Below, in pieces: positions 6,764 to 14,149 of a stretch of DNA of 45,463 nt. This stretch comes from JBEATZ01 sp041178545 (GTDB taxonomy: Bacteria; Planctomycetota; UBA1135; UBA2386), in NCBI GenBank assembly GCA_041178545.1, contig JBEGVB010000104.1, forward strand, positions 1 to 45,463, written 5' to 3'. Position 1 is the stretch's first letter. Each line of letters starts with the position of its first letter. The notes under the pieces were generated by a model. That model ran no database searches. It was not told the origin of the DNA and saw only the letters and a list, made by a program, of their open reading frames with translations. A program made the position numbers and the translations under genes.

Positions 6764-9160
6764 TCACTTGGCCTTGGTGACCTCGACCACGTGGGTCTCG
6801 TCGGAGAGGTTCTCCTCGAGCACCAGCACCGTTCCGGGCGCAGCGTCGGCGGGGATGTCGATCTCGATGGTGCCCGCCGCGGTGGGCGTGACCGCGGACT
6901 CGACGCCCTTCGTGTCCGTCAGGCTCAGCTGCGCAGCCGCTTGCGCGTTCCGCAGCCGGACCACGATGCGCGTACCGGGCTGTGCCGTGTTCGGGCCGTC
7001 GAACACGGTGCTGACCGCGGGCGGGAACGTCTCGGGGAACCACTCGGACAGCTTGCCGCTGCGGTGGAGCAGTGCGGCAGCGACGGCAAGGAGCGTCACG
7101 ACCAGCAGTGCCTTGGGCCACAGTGGCTTCTTCTCGGCATAAGGGTCGGTGTAGGAGCGCTCCGCGCCATCCGGGATCCTCGCAAGCGACGTGAGTGTGC
7201 GACCGAGCGGGATGTTGATGCGCGTGAGCGAGTTCACCGCCCAGCCGTTGGCGTCGAGGATCGGGCCGAGGTTGCGCTGCCGCAGCTTCATCCAGGCGAT
7301 GAGCATCGAAGGGCCTGAGATCGCGAGCACGATGCCCAGCACGCCCAAGGGCATCAGGTAGCCCAGCCCGAAGAACGACTGGAGGAGCGAGCCGAAGATC
7401 GCGGTCACGCCGCTGATCGCAACGCTGATCGCCGCCAGCACGCCGATGTCCATCTTCTTGGGTACCGCGGGAGCAGCTGCCTTGCCCTTGTCTGCAGCGG
7501 TGCCGACCTCGGCCGCCGCCGTCTGCAGCTTGGTGGTGGCCTCCGCCTCCGCGGCCGCAGCACGCTTCGCGACCTGCTCCTCGATCCAGCGCACGACCTT
7601 CTTGTACGGCGCGAGGAAGGCCTGGCCGATGCTGATGGGGTGGTCGACGATGCGCGTGACCGTCGCGTCCCAGTCCTGTCCCTTGCGGTCGTAGAACACG
7701 CCGTTGCGGCCCACGAACAGGTTCTCGCTGTCGCCGGCGGTGAACGCACACGCGACCGTCATCTTCGCGCCGCCCGGCCGCTTGCAGTCGACGTATGCGA
7801 GGTAGGAGCGGGCCATGGTGGCGAGCGTGCCGTGCTTGCCTGGGTCGTTGACCACGAAGGTCAGGTCGCACGACCGGCCGTCGAGGTGCAGCCTGCCCGC
7901 CTGGAAGATGGCTCCCTTGCGGGCGTAGAAGTCGGCGAAGTTGACGTAGTTCTGCAGCAGCGTGTGGAAGTGGCGGTGGAGCCGCACCAGCTTCTCCACC
8001 TGCTCGATGGAGCCCACCTCGTCTGCCGTGGCAAGGTCGGCGTCCACGGCCTGTTGGAGGCCCGCCCTTGCGCCGGATGCGAGGATCTCGCGCACGCGAC
8101 CGAGGCCGAGCGCCTCGACCTTGTGTCCTGCCTTCGCGGCGAGCCATGCACGGTGTGCGTCGAACCTCGTGCGCAGCTGGACCCACTGGGCCTCGGTCAG
8201 CTGGGTCGCCTCCGGGCAGCACCGTTCCGTGAAGGTGCGCAGGGCATCGACCCATGCAGGGTTCAGACCCTCCACGAGCGAGAGTGGCTTGCCCGCTGCG
8301 ACCCGCGCGAGCGGGAAGTCCGCAACCTCGTGGGCGTCGATGCTCATGTCCTTGGCGGCCAGCGCCAGGAAGGCGGTCTCCTCGCGGTTGAGCGCCATCA
8401 GCGCCCTGTTGTCGAATGCCGCCAGACGGCAGCGCCCGAAGTAGTCGTCGACCTTCGCGCGCACTGCCTCCAGTGCGGCGGCAGCAGCTGCGGTGTCGGC
8501 CCCCAGCGGGAACACCGTCTCTGCGGCGAGTTCGCCGGCAGCGTGCCACTTGGAGTACGCCTCGCACTCGGCGAAGAATGCGGCGAGTCCTGCCTGGTCG
8601 ATGCCGTCGCGCCCGGAACGGTCCTTCTTCCCGCCCACGCTCGCGACCACTTCGCCCGCCACGCGCGCGAGAGCGGGATCGTCGACTGTCTCGGGAGGCA
8701 CGATGCCGTCGCCGTTCCACTTCGCGTTGGCGAAGATGTCCGTGATCCGCGCCGCATCGCCGATGCAAACGTGCTTCTCGTGTGGCTTGCCCAGGCTGGT
8801 GAGCACGAACCGTGCGGCTGCGAGCACGCGCCGGCCCTCCTCGGTGTCGTCCCGCAGGTTGGCGAGTTCGACACGGTCACTCCCTTGCACCAGGCCGTCG
8901 CCGCTGCGCAGGATGCTGCGCAGCCACTTCACTGCCGCGAGCACCTCGGTGGGACGCACGGAACCGTCCTTGTCTGCATCCAGGATCTCCAGCGTGCGCC
9001 CGTCGAACTCGAGCCCCTTGGTGGGACAGCTCAGCGCGACCCACAGCTTCAGGTCGAGGGAGTCGAGGTGGAGGATGTCGGACCCGCGGTCGAGACGGAC
9101 CTGGTCGACCGCGCCGGCGCGGAAGAACCGCCAGCGGTGGGTGGTGTTGGTCTGGGTCAT
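6764..9160 (-). CDS. Large EF-hand and membrane-anchored protein, function unknown
   Basis: A 798-residue protein with no named family. Residues 61-72 form a textbook calcium loop (DADKDGSVRPTE), and two degenerate EF-hand-like stretches follow (around NGDGIVPPE and RDGIDQAG). A long helical middle contains an aspartate- and tyrosine-rich region (NYVNFADFYARKGAIFQAGRLHLDGRSCDL). After an Ala/Lys-rich linker come two or three membrane helices around residues 572-630 and another near 687, then an extracytoplasmic-looking beta domain at the end (PAVSTVFDGPNTAQPGTRIVVR). There is no signal peptide. I recall similarly built long EF-hand proteins in Bacteroidota and planctomycetes, but no function is known. 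It converges with the dus gene at a 16-base gap. Confidence 0.75.
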   Translation of the reverse strand: MTQTNTTHRWRFFRAGAVDQVRLDRGSDILHLDSLDLKLWVALSCPTKGLEFDGRTLEILDADKDGSVRPTEVLAAVKWLRSILRSGDGLVQGSDRVELANLRDDTEEGRRVLAAARFVLTSLGKPHEKHVCIGDAARITDIFANAKWNGDGIVPPETVDDPALARVAGEVVASVGGKKDRSGRDGIDQAGLAAFFAECEAYSKWHAAGELAAETVFPLGADTAAAAAALEAVRAKVDDYFGRCRLAAFDNRALMALNREETAFLALAAKDMSIDAHEVADFPLARVAAGKPLSLVEGLNPAWVDALRTFTERCCPEATQLTEAQWVQLRTRFDAHRAWLAAKAGHKVEALGLGRVREILASGARAGLQQAVDADLATADEVGSIEQVEKLVRLHRHFHTLLQNYVNFADFYARKGAIFQAGRLHLDGRSCDLTFVVNDPGKHGTLATMARSYLAYVDCKRPGGAKMTVACAFTAGDSENLFVGRNGVFYDRKGQDWDATVTRIVDHPISIGQAFLAPYKKVVRWIEEQVAKRAAAAEAEATTKLQTAAAEVGTAADKGKAAAPAVPKKMDIGVLAAISVAISGVTAIFGSLLQSFFGLGYLMPLGVLGIVLAISGPSMLIAWMKLRQRNLGPILDANGWAVNSLTRINIPLGRTLTSLARIPDGAERSYTDPYAEKKPLWPKALLVVTLLAVAAALLHRSGKLSEWFPETFPPAVSTVFDGPNTAQPGTRIVVRLRNAQAAAQLSLTDTKGVESAVTPTAAGTIEIDIPADAAPGTVLVLEENLSDETHVVEVTKAK

Positions 9161-9343
9161 GTGGGGTGGCTGAGCGGGCAGGGACTCCCGTTCTTGGTCC
9201 GCGTCAGGATGACCGTTCCACCGGCAGAAACCCAGCCTGTGCTTGTGCCCAGGCCGGTTCGGTGGTGCTGGCTGCCTCCGCGTCCGCGGCTCCGCCGAAC
9301 CGTGGCATTCGACTGCGCCCTGTCCCATGATCCTGCGCCGCCT

Positions 9344-10270
9344 GTGAACCCTCTCATCCGGCTCATCCCGCCGCCGCTCGTCCGGTTCTTCGCCAGCCCC
9401 TATGTGTCCGGCGACTCGCTGGCCGTTGCCATGGAGGCCGTCGTCCGCCTCTGGAACGAGAAGGGGCGCATGTCCACGCTCGACCTGCTCGCCGAGGACA
9501 TCCACGAGGAGGCGCAGGCTCGGCGCAACCTTGACACCTACCTGGAGATGGTGGAGTCCGTGGCCCGCGAGCCGCGGATCCCCGCGTCGGGGCGCGCCAC
9601 CGTGTCACTCAAGCCGTCCTCGTACACGACGCGCCCCCTGCAGGACGGAGGCGATGCTGCGGGATCGCTCGAGGCCATGCGCTCGATCGTCGAACGGGCA
9701 GCCCAGCGGGACGTGCGGGTGACGGTCGACATGGAGAGCCGCCACTGGACCGACTTCACGCTGGACGCGTTGAGGCGGTTCCACGCCGAGGGCCACCGTC
9801 ACGTGGGGGCAGTGTTGCAGACCCGTCTGCACCGGACCGAGGCCGACCTGGCCACCCTGCCGCAGGGCCAGCGCGTGCGACTCGTGATCGGCATCTACCG
9901 CGAGCCCGAGTCGGCGGCGATCACCGACAAGGCGCAGATGAAGGAGCGGATGCTCCAGTACGCAGAGCGCCTGCTGAAGGCCGGGCACTACGTCGAGTTC
10001 GCGACCCATGACGACGCCATCGTGCGCCGTTTCGTGGGGGAGGTCGTGCCGCGCTGTGGCGTCGGCAAGGACCGGTACGAGGTGCAGATGCTCTACGGGG
10101 TGCCGCGCGAGGGCCTGCTCGGTGAACTGCGCCGCGAGGGCGTGCAAGTGCGCCTCTACGTGCCCTTTGCCCTCAGCTGGTCGATGGCCATCCAGTACCT
10201 GCGCCGCCGGCTGGACGAGTACCCGGCCATGATGTTCCTCGTGTCCAAGAACCTCGTGTTCCGGCGCTGA
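9344..10270 (+). CDS. Proline dehydrogenase (monofunctional)
   Basis: FAD enzyme that oxidises proline to pyrroline-5-carboxylate, first step of proline catabolism, passing electrons to the quinone pool. At 308 residues it has the length of stand-alone PRODH rather than of bifunctional PutA. Family features are the helical N-terminus with VSGDSLAVAMEAVVRLWNEKG and TLDLLAEDI, the barrel strand VSLKPSSY, VDMESR, FATHDDAIV, and the C-terminal block YEVQMLYGVPREG with RLYVPF and YLRRRLDEYP, which carries the substrate carboxylate arginines. GTG 9344 is the only reasonable start in frame. No P5C dehydrogenase is adjacent, so that step is encoded elsewhere. The ornithine cyclodeaminase at 36.7 kb would supply proline. 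Confidence 0.88.
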   Translation: MNPLIRLIPPPLVRFFASPYVSGDSLAVAMEAVVRLWNEKGRMSTLDLLAEDIHEEAQARRNLDTYLEMVESVAREPRIPASGRATVSLKPSSYTTRPLQDGGDAAGSLEAMRSIVERAAQRDVRVTVDMESRHWTDFTLDALRRFHAEGHRHVGAVLQTRLHRTEADLATLPQGQRVRLVIGIYREPESAAITDKAQMKERMLQYAERLLKAGHYVEFATHDDAIVRRFVGEVVPRCGVGKDRYEVQMLYGVPREGLLGELRREGVQVRLYVPFALSWSMAIQYLRRRLDEYPAMMFLVSKNLVFRR

Positions 10271-10278
10271 AGGGCGGT

Positions 10279-10356
10279 TTTGGGTCCGCGGGCCACGCCA
10301 CAGGCCCCAAAGGACGAAAAGGCCCAACTTCCCCGTTTGGGGGCTAGGTGCCTCCC
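10279..10356 (+). terminator. Hairpin-rich intergenic segment, possible PRODH terminator
   Basis: Downstream of the proline dehydrogenase stop there are two inverted repeats. TTTGGG at 10279-10284 can pair with CCCAAA at 10306-10311, and GGGGGC at 10339-10344 can pair with GCC-CCC at 10350-10356 around a TAGGT loop with one bulge. Neither is followed by a clear T-run, so rho-independent termination is doubtful. The second hairpin lies where the -35 region of the next promoter would be and might instead be a control site. Confidence 0.35.
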
Positions 10357-10364
10357 CGAGGGCT

Positions 10365-10373
10365 TGCTATAAT
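10365..10373 (+). promoter_or_regulatory. Extended -10 promoter of the TfoX/YjbR-like gene
   Basis: TGCTATAAT is a perfect extended -10 element (TG, one base, TATAAT at 10368-10373). It ends 11 bases before the ATG at 10385, so transcription should begin about 10380 and the message would have a leader of only a few bases. No convincing -35 is present at the usual distance, as expected for an extended -10 promoter. In such GC-rich DNA a perfect TATAAT is rare, which strengthens the call. Confidence 0.7.
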
Positions 10374-10384
10374 CCTCGCCCCTT

Positions 10385-10708
10385 ATGGACCCACTCGGCA
10401 CGATCGTCGAACGCCTCTGCGCCTGGAAAGATGTGGCCCGCGAGAAGAAGGACGGCAAGGACTGCTTCCTCGTCCGCGGCCAGGTCTTCGCCTACCTCGG
10501 CAAGAAGGGCGTCGTCGTCAAGCTGGCACCTCCCCAGGTGACCGAAGCCCTCAAGATCATCGGCGCCAAGCGGATGCCCGACGACGGCGACCCGCACTCC
10601 CGTGAGTTCGTGGAGATCCCGGTCACCGGTCCCCGCGAGGTCGAGCGCGCCATGATGTGGCTGCGCCGCGCCTGCCGCCTCGGTCGCACGGCTGCCGGCC
10701 CCGTCTGA
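10385..10708 (+). CDS. Small TfoX N-terminal / YjbR-like protein
   Basis: A 107-residue cytoplasmic protein resembling the TfoX N-terminal and MmcQ/YjbR double-wing folds: FLVRGQVFAYLGKKGVVVKL, a GAKRMPDDGDPHSREFVEIP segment that fits the family's Gly-Ala-Arg...Pro stretch, and an alpha helix MMWLRRACRL at the end. Family members have no single agreed function; some bind DNA or nucleotides, and Sxy/TfoX activates competence in gammaproteobacteria, which should not be assumed here. It is a single-gene unit with its own extended -10 promoter and probably a nearly leaderless mRNA. The stop codon lies inside the first copy of a short tandem repeat. Confidence 0.6.
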   Translation: MDPLGTIVERLCAWKDVAREKKDGKDCFLVRGQVFAYLGKKGVVVKLAPPQVTEALKIIGAKRMPDDGDPHSREFVEIPVTGPREVERAMMWLRRACRLGRTAAGPV

Positions 10709-10752
10709 GTCTGGCCCCCGTCTGAGTTTGGCCCCGGGCTGAGTCTGGCCCG
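10703..10752 (+). repeat. Three imperfect tandem copies of a 17-18 base unit
   Basis: The unit reads approximately GTCTGAGTCTGGCCCC and recurs at about 10703, 10720 and 10738, differing by a few bases. The first copy supplies the TGA stop of the upstream gene and every copy repeats the CTGAGT(C/T)TGGCCC core, so the gene's tail appears to have been duplicated by slippage. Confidence 0.75.
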
Positions 10753-10853
10753 TCTCCAACTGGCTGCCCTAGGGCTCGGCTGCTCTCCGCCTCTCACCCC
10801 CACGGCTCGTTTTCGCGAGCGGGAGCCCAGGCGACCCCTCGGGCCACGCTTCT

Positions 10854-11426
10854 TCAGGCCCTCGGCCCGGTGACCCCTGCCTGGGGCGCGCGTTCCCATG
10901 GGATGTCCTGCACCCCGTTCCGGTGGTTCGCGAGACGGGCCCACGAGAAGAACAGGTCGGACAGTCGGTTGAGGTAGATCCCGATCGAGCGCGGGACCCT
11001 GCTCTCGGTCTGGTTGGCAAGCGTCCAGAAGCGGCGCTCGGCCCGCCGTGAAACGGCCCGCGCCACGTGGAGCAGGCCTGCTGCCCGGGTGCCGCCCGGC
11101 AGGATGAAGGACCGGAGGGGCTGCAACTCCTTCTCCGAGGCGTCGATCCACTGCTCCAGGTCGGCGATCGCAGCCTCGACCCGGGGCACGCTCGAGCACC
11201 CGCCCACGGTGGCCAGGTCGGCCCCGATCTCGAACAAGGCGTCCTGGATCGACTTGAGTTGGCCGTCCATGCGCCCGTCCACGGGCTCGGCGCGCACCAG
11301 GCCGAGGAAGCAGTTCAGCTCGTCGACCGTCCCGTAGGCCTCGATGCGGACGTGGTCCTTCGCAACCCGTTCGTTGCCGAACAGTCCCGTGAGGCCTTCG
11401 TCGCCGGTCTTCGTGTAGAGGGGCAT
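10854..11426 (-). CDS. pduO: PduO-type cob(I)alamin adenosyltransferase
   Basis: Transfers the adenosyl group of ATP to cob(I)alamin to make coenzyme B12 in the cytoplasm. The family signature is clear: LYTKTGDEGLTGLFG at residues 3-17 (ATP-binding N-terminus), EAYGTVDELNCFLG, and the C-terminal block FILPGG...ARAVSRRAERR with YLNRLSDLFF. The 190-residue length is normal for the trimeric PduO/MMAB type. The enzyme implies a B12-dependent enzyme elsewhere in the genome, such as methylmalonyl-CoA mutase or ribonucleotide reductase. It is transcribed alone, divergently from the kelch gene; the 145 bases downstream hold the tandem repeat and a small GCTCG/CGAGC hairpin at 10805-10820. Confidence 0.93.
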   Translation of the reverse strand: MPLYTKTGDEGLTGLFGNERVAKDHVRIEAYGTVDELNCFLGLVRAEPVDGRMDGQLKSIQDALFEIGADLATVGGCSSVPRVEAAIADLEQWIDASEKELQPLRSFILPGGTRAAGLLHVARAVSRRAERRFWTLANQTESRVPRSIGIYLNRLSDLFFSWARLANHRNGVQDIPWERAPQAGVTGPRA

Positions 11427-11516
11427 GGTGCGTCAGCATGGGACCTTCGCCGTGCCTTGGGAAGGTCCAGACCCGGGACCCTTTCGCGTCGGGGGGCGGC
11501 AGGATGCGCCGGAAAC

Positions 11517-11525
11517 TGGTGTAAT
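11517..11525 (+). promoter_or_regulatory. Candidate extended -10 promoter of the kelch gene
   Basis: TGGTGTAAT matches an extended -10 (TG, one base, then TGTAAT, five of six to consensus). It lies 21 bases before the ATG at 11547, giving a short leader that contains the GGAGGA ribosome-binding site at 11535-11540. Confidence 0.5.
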
Positions 11526-11546
11526 GGAGGGCCCGGAGGATCTGCC

Positions 11547-13082
11547 ATGCGTCTGCCCGCTGCTCTCGCCACCCTGTCGCTCTGCCTCGCGCCGCTGTCG
11601 GCGCAAGGACTCCAGTTCGATGTCACTGGCGGATCGATCCCCGGCAGCCTGTCGTTCGACCTGTACCCGACCGTCGCGCCCCTCACTGCTTGCTTCATCC
11701 TCACGGGGATCACGCCCGGCCCGACCAACATCGCGCTGTTCGACCCTGCGGACCCGAGGACCGTGAACGTGGGCACGCAGGCGCTCGGCAACTCGTTCTT
11801 CGGGCTCAGCGGACTCGACGGCCACTTCCGGGTCGGCCCGCTCGCCGTCCCCAACATCCCCTCACTCACCGACGCAGCCTTCTTCTTCCAGGGCATCACG
11901 ATCGGCGGCGCCACCACCATCGTGGACGAGATCAGCCTCGCGCGCGCTGTGCGCCTTGCTCCCTCCGGGGCCTTCCGCACGCGCAGTGCCTTCATGCTGG
12001 ACGAGCGCGCCTTCGCAACCGTGTTGCCGCGCAACGACGGCAGCTGGACCATTGCCGGCGGCGGCCGCGGTGCACTCCTCGCCCAGGTTGCCCACCGGAC
12101 CACCGAGATCTACGACCCGCTCACCGACTCGTTCACCTTCGGGCCCAACATGAACGTGGAGCGGTCGATCCACACCGCGACGCGGCTCAACGACGGACGC
12201 TGGCTGATCGTTGGCGGTGTCGCCATCGCCAACGACCCGCAGTCGATCTGCGAGGTCTACGACCCTGCCACCGGCGTGTTCACCCAGGTGGCCTCGATGA
12301 CCACGCCTCGCATGGGGCACACGGCCAACCTGCTCCCCAATGGCAAGGTGCTCGTCACCGGAGGCCTCCAGGCGCTCACCGTGCTCCCCACGCAGCTGAG
12401 TGCGATCCGCGACGCAACCAACCTCACCGAGATCTACGACCCGGTCGCCAACACGTGGACGCCTGGCCCCAACCTGCGCACCCCGCGCGCCGGCCACATC
12501 TCCTTCCAGCGTCCCGACGGCAAGGTCCTGCTCGCGGGCGGCATCAGCTGGGACAGCGTCATCCTGCTCGGCTGGCTCCCGGCGATGCGCAGCTCGGTCG
12601 ACATCTACGACCCAGTTGCCAACACGATCACTGCGGGTCCAAGCATGGCGAACACGCGTTCGTTGACCTACGCCACGGAGATCACACCGGGCCGGTTCCT
12701 CGTCGCGGGCGGCATTGCCGCCATCTCGCTCACCAACCCCGGCAACCCGACCGCGGCCGCGGAGATCTACAACGCCGCGACCAACTCCTGGAGCAGCGCC
12801 GGCTCGATGGCAGCGGCCCGCGCGAACCACCTGATCCTCCCGCTCGGCAATGGGCGGTTCCTGCACGCGGGCGGTGCCGACGGATCGGTGCTGACTCCCA
12901 ACGCACTCGGCACCACCGAGGTCTACGATGCCAACACCAACTCATGGAGCCCAGGGCCGTCGCTGACCGTGCCGCGTGCGGCCTACGCGCTGTACCAGAC
13001 ACCCACCGGGCAGGTCATGCTGTTCGGCGGCGGCACGTCGCTCGGTGCGATCGCCACGTCGACGGAATGGTGGTACCGCTGA
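11547..13082 (+). CDS. Secreted kelch-repeat beta-propeller protein
   Basis: A 511-residue exported protein. A signal peptide (PAALATLSLCLAPLSAQ) is followed at about residues 20-135 by a beta-rich domain (PLTACFILTGITPGP, FFQGITIGGATTIVDEISLARAV) that resembles the C-terminal domains of the proteins at 3227 and 13088. The rest is a kelch/galactose-oxidase-like propeller: five or six repeats of about 50-60 residues with GRWLIVGG, GKVLVTGG, GKVLLAGG, GRFLVAGG, GRFLHAGG and the TEIYDP...W..GP blade motif. No catalytic residues of galactose oxidase are evident, so a binding role is likelier. A strong GGAGGA ribosome-binding site six bases upstream fixes the start. The gene pairs with the next one, five bases on. 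Confidence 0.85.
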   Translation: MRLPAALATLSLCLAPLSAQGLQFDVTGGSIPGSLSFDLYPTVAPLTACFILTGITPGPTNIALFDPADPRTVNVGTQALGNSFFGLSGLDGHFRVGPLAVPNIPSLTDAAFFFQGITIGGATTIVDEISLARAVRLAPSGAFRTRSAFMLDERAFATVLPRNDGSWTIAGGGRGALLAQVAHRTTEIYDPLTDSFTFGPNMNVERSIHTATRLNDGRWLIVGGVAIANDPQSICEVYDPATGVFTQVASMTTPRMGHTANLLPNGKVLVTGGLQALTVLPTQLSAIRDATNLTEIYDPVANTWTPGPNLRTPRAGHISFQRPDGKVLLAGGISWDSVILLGWLPAMRSSVDIYDPVANTITAGPSMANTRSLTYATEITPGRFLVAGGIAAISLTNPGNPTAAAEIYNAATNSWSSAGSMAAARANHLILPLGNGRFLHAGGADGSVLTPNALGTTEVYDANTNSWSPGPSLTVPRAAYALYQTPTGQVMLFGGGTSLGAIATSTEWWYR

Positions 13083-13087
13083 GCGCC

Positions 13088-14143
13088 ATGAAGCTGCTGC
13101 CGGTGATCCTCGCACTCGGCTGCCTGCCGCTCGCGGCGCAGAGCACGGCGTTCACCCTGCCGACCGCCACGCCGGCGTCGAGCAACAACCTGCCGTTCGG
13201 CGGCGGCATCGGCCACTACCAGCAGTGGTACTCGGCTGCAGAACTGCAGAGCGGGGTCACGGGTCCCAAGCGGCTGGTGCAGGTGGAGTTCCTCTCCAAC
13301 GGCGGCACCCAGGTCGCGACCACGCTCGACCTCGAGCTGGCTGTGGGCCACGGGTTCGGGTCCGGGCCCACGGGCATCTTTGCCAACAGCTTTGCCGAAC
13401 CGGCGCAGATCGTGCTGCCGCGTCGCACCGTCAACCTCGTGACCGGTGCTGCGGGCGCGCCGGTGGTGACGCTCCCGTTTGCCACGCAGTTCACGTGGGA
13501 CGGGGTGAGCCCCCTGGTGCTGGACCTGCGCATCTTCGGCAACGGCCGCGCCAACCAACCCTTCAACTACGACTTCCGTGCGGCCGTCGGCACCGGCCTC
13601 GGCAAGACCACGAGGCTCTACACGCTCGGCAACGCTGCGGCGACAAGCGCCACCTCCGTGCAGCAGGGATGGGGGCTCTTCACGCGCTTCACCCTGCGGG
13701 ACGGTGTCAACCTGCCGTTCGGTTCGGGGTGCCCCGGCGAGGGTGGCTTCGTGCCAGTGGCCACGGCACTCTCGCTGGCGCAGCCCAACAGCCAGTGGAC
13801 CCACCAGCTCACCCAGGCACCGCCGCAGCGACTCGCAGCCTGGGTGCTCGGCAGCAGCCGGACCAACTGGAACGGGTTGCCGCTGCCGCTCGACCTCGGC
13901 ATCTATGCGCAGGCGGCGGGTTGCAGCTTGCTGGTGGACCCCGTGCACACGGTGTTCACGACGGCCATCGGCGGCAGTGCCGGCGCAGGCATTGCCACCG
14001 TCACCGTGCCACTGCCGCCGGTGACGGCCATGGTCGGGCTGTCGGTCTACACCCAGTGGCTGGTGGCCGACCCGTTGGCGTTGAACGGCGTGCTCGCTGC
14101 ATCCAACGGCAACTGGCACATCGTTTCGCAGGTCGGTGGCTGA
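13088..14143 (+). CDS. Secreted protein with planctomycete-type C-terminal beta domain
   Basis: A 351-residue exported protein of unknown function. The signal peptide is LLPVILALGCLPLAAQ. The middle is beta-rich and Asn/Gly/Thr-rich, as in a carbohydrate- or protein-binding sandwich (FTWDGVSPLVLDLRIFGNG). After a FGSGCPGEGG hinge near residue 215, the last 130 residues form a domain with the pattern LGSS...LPLPLDLGIY...GCSLLVDP...GAGIATVTVPLPP...GLSVYTQW...ADP, which I know from many planctomycete exported proteins. It lies five bases after the kelch gene and was probably exported together with it; the two may act as one extracellular unit. Confidence 0.78.
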   Translation: MKLLPVILALGCLPLAAQSTAFTLPTATPASSNNLPFGGGIGHYQQWYSAAELQSGVTGPKRLVQVEFLSNGGTQVATTLDLELAVGHGFGSGPTGIFANSFAEPAQIVLPRRTVNLVTGAAGAPVVTLPFATQFTWDGVSPLVLDLRIFGNGRANQPFNYDFRAAVGTGLGKTTRLYTLGNAAATSATSVQQGWGLFTRFTLRDGVNLPFGSGCPGEGGFVPVATALSLAQPNSQWTHQLTQAPPQRLAAWVLGSSRTNWNGLPLPLDLGIYAQAAGCSLLVDPVHTVFTTAIGGSAGAGIATVTVPLPPVTAMVGLSVYTQWLVADPLALNGVLAASNGNWHIVSQVGG

Positions 14144-14149
14144 GGACTG

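Noticed and set aside
9161..9343. tRNA or small RNA gene in the gap
   Set aside because: I looked for a cloverleaf or T-loop motif and found none; only small GC-rich hairpins expected by chance.
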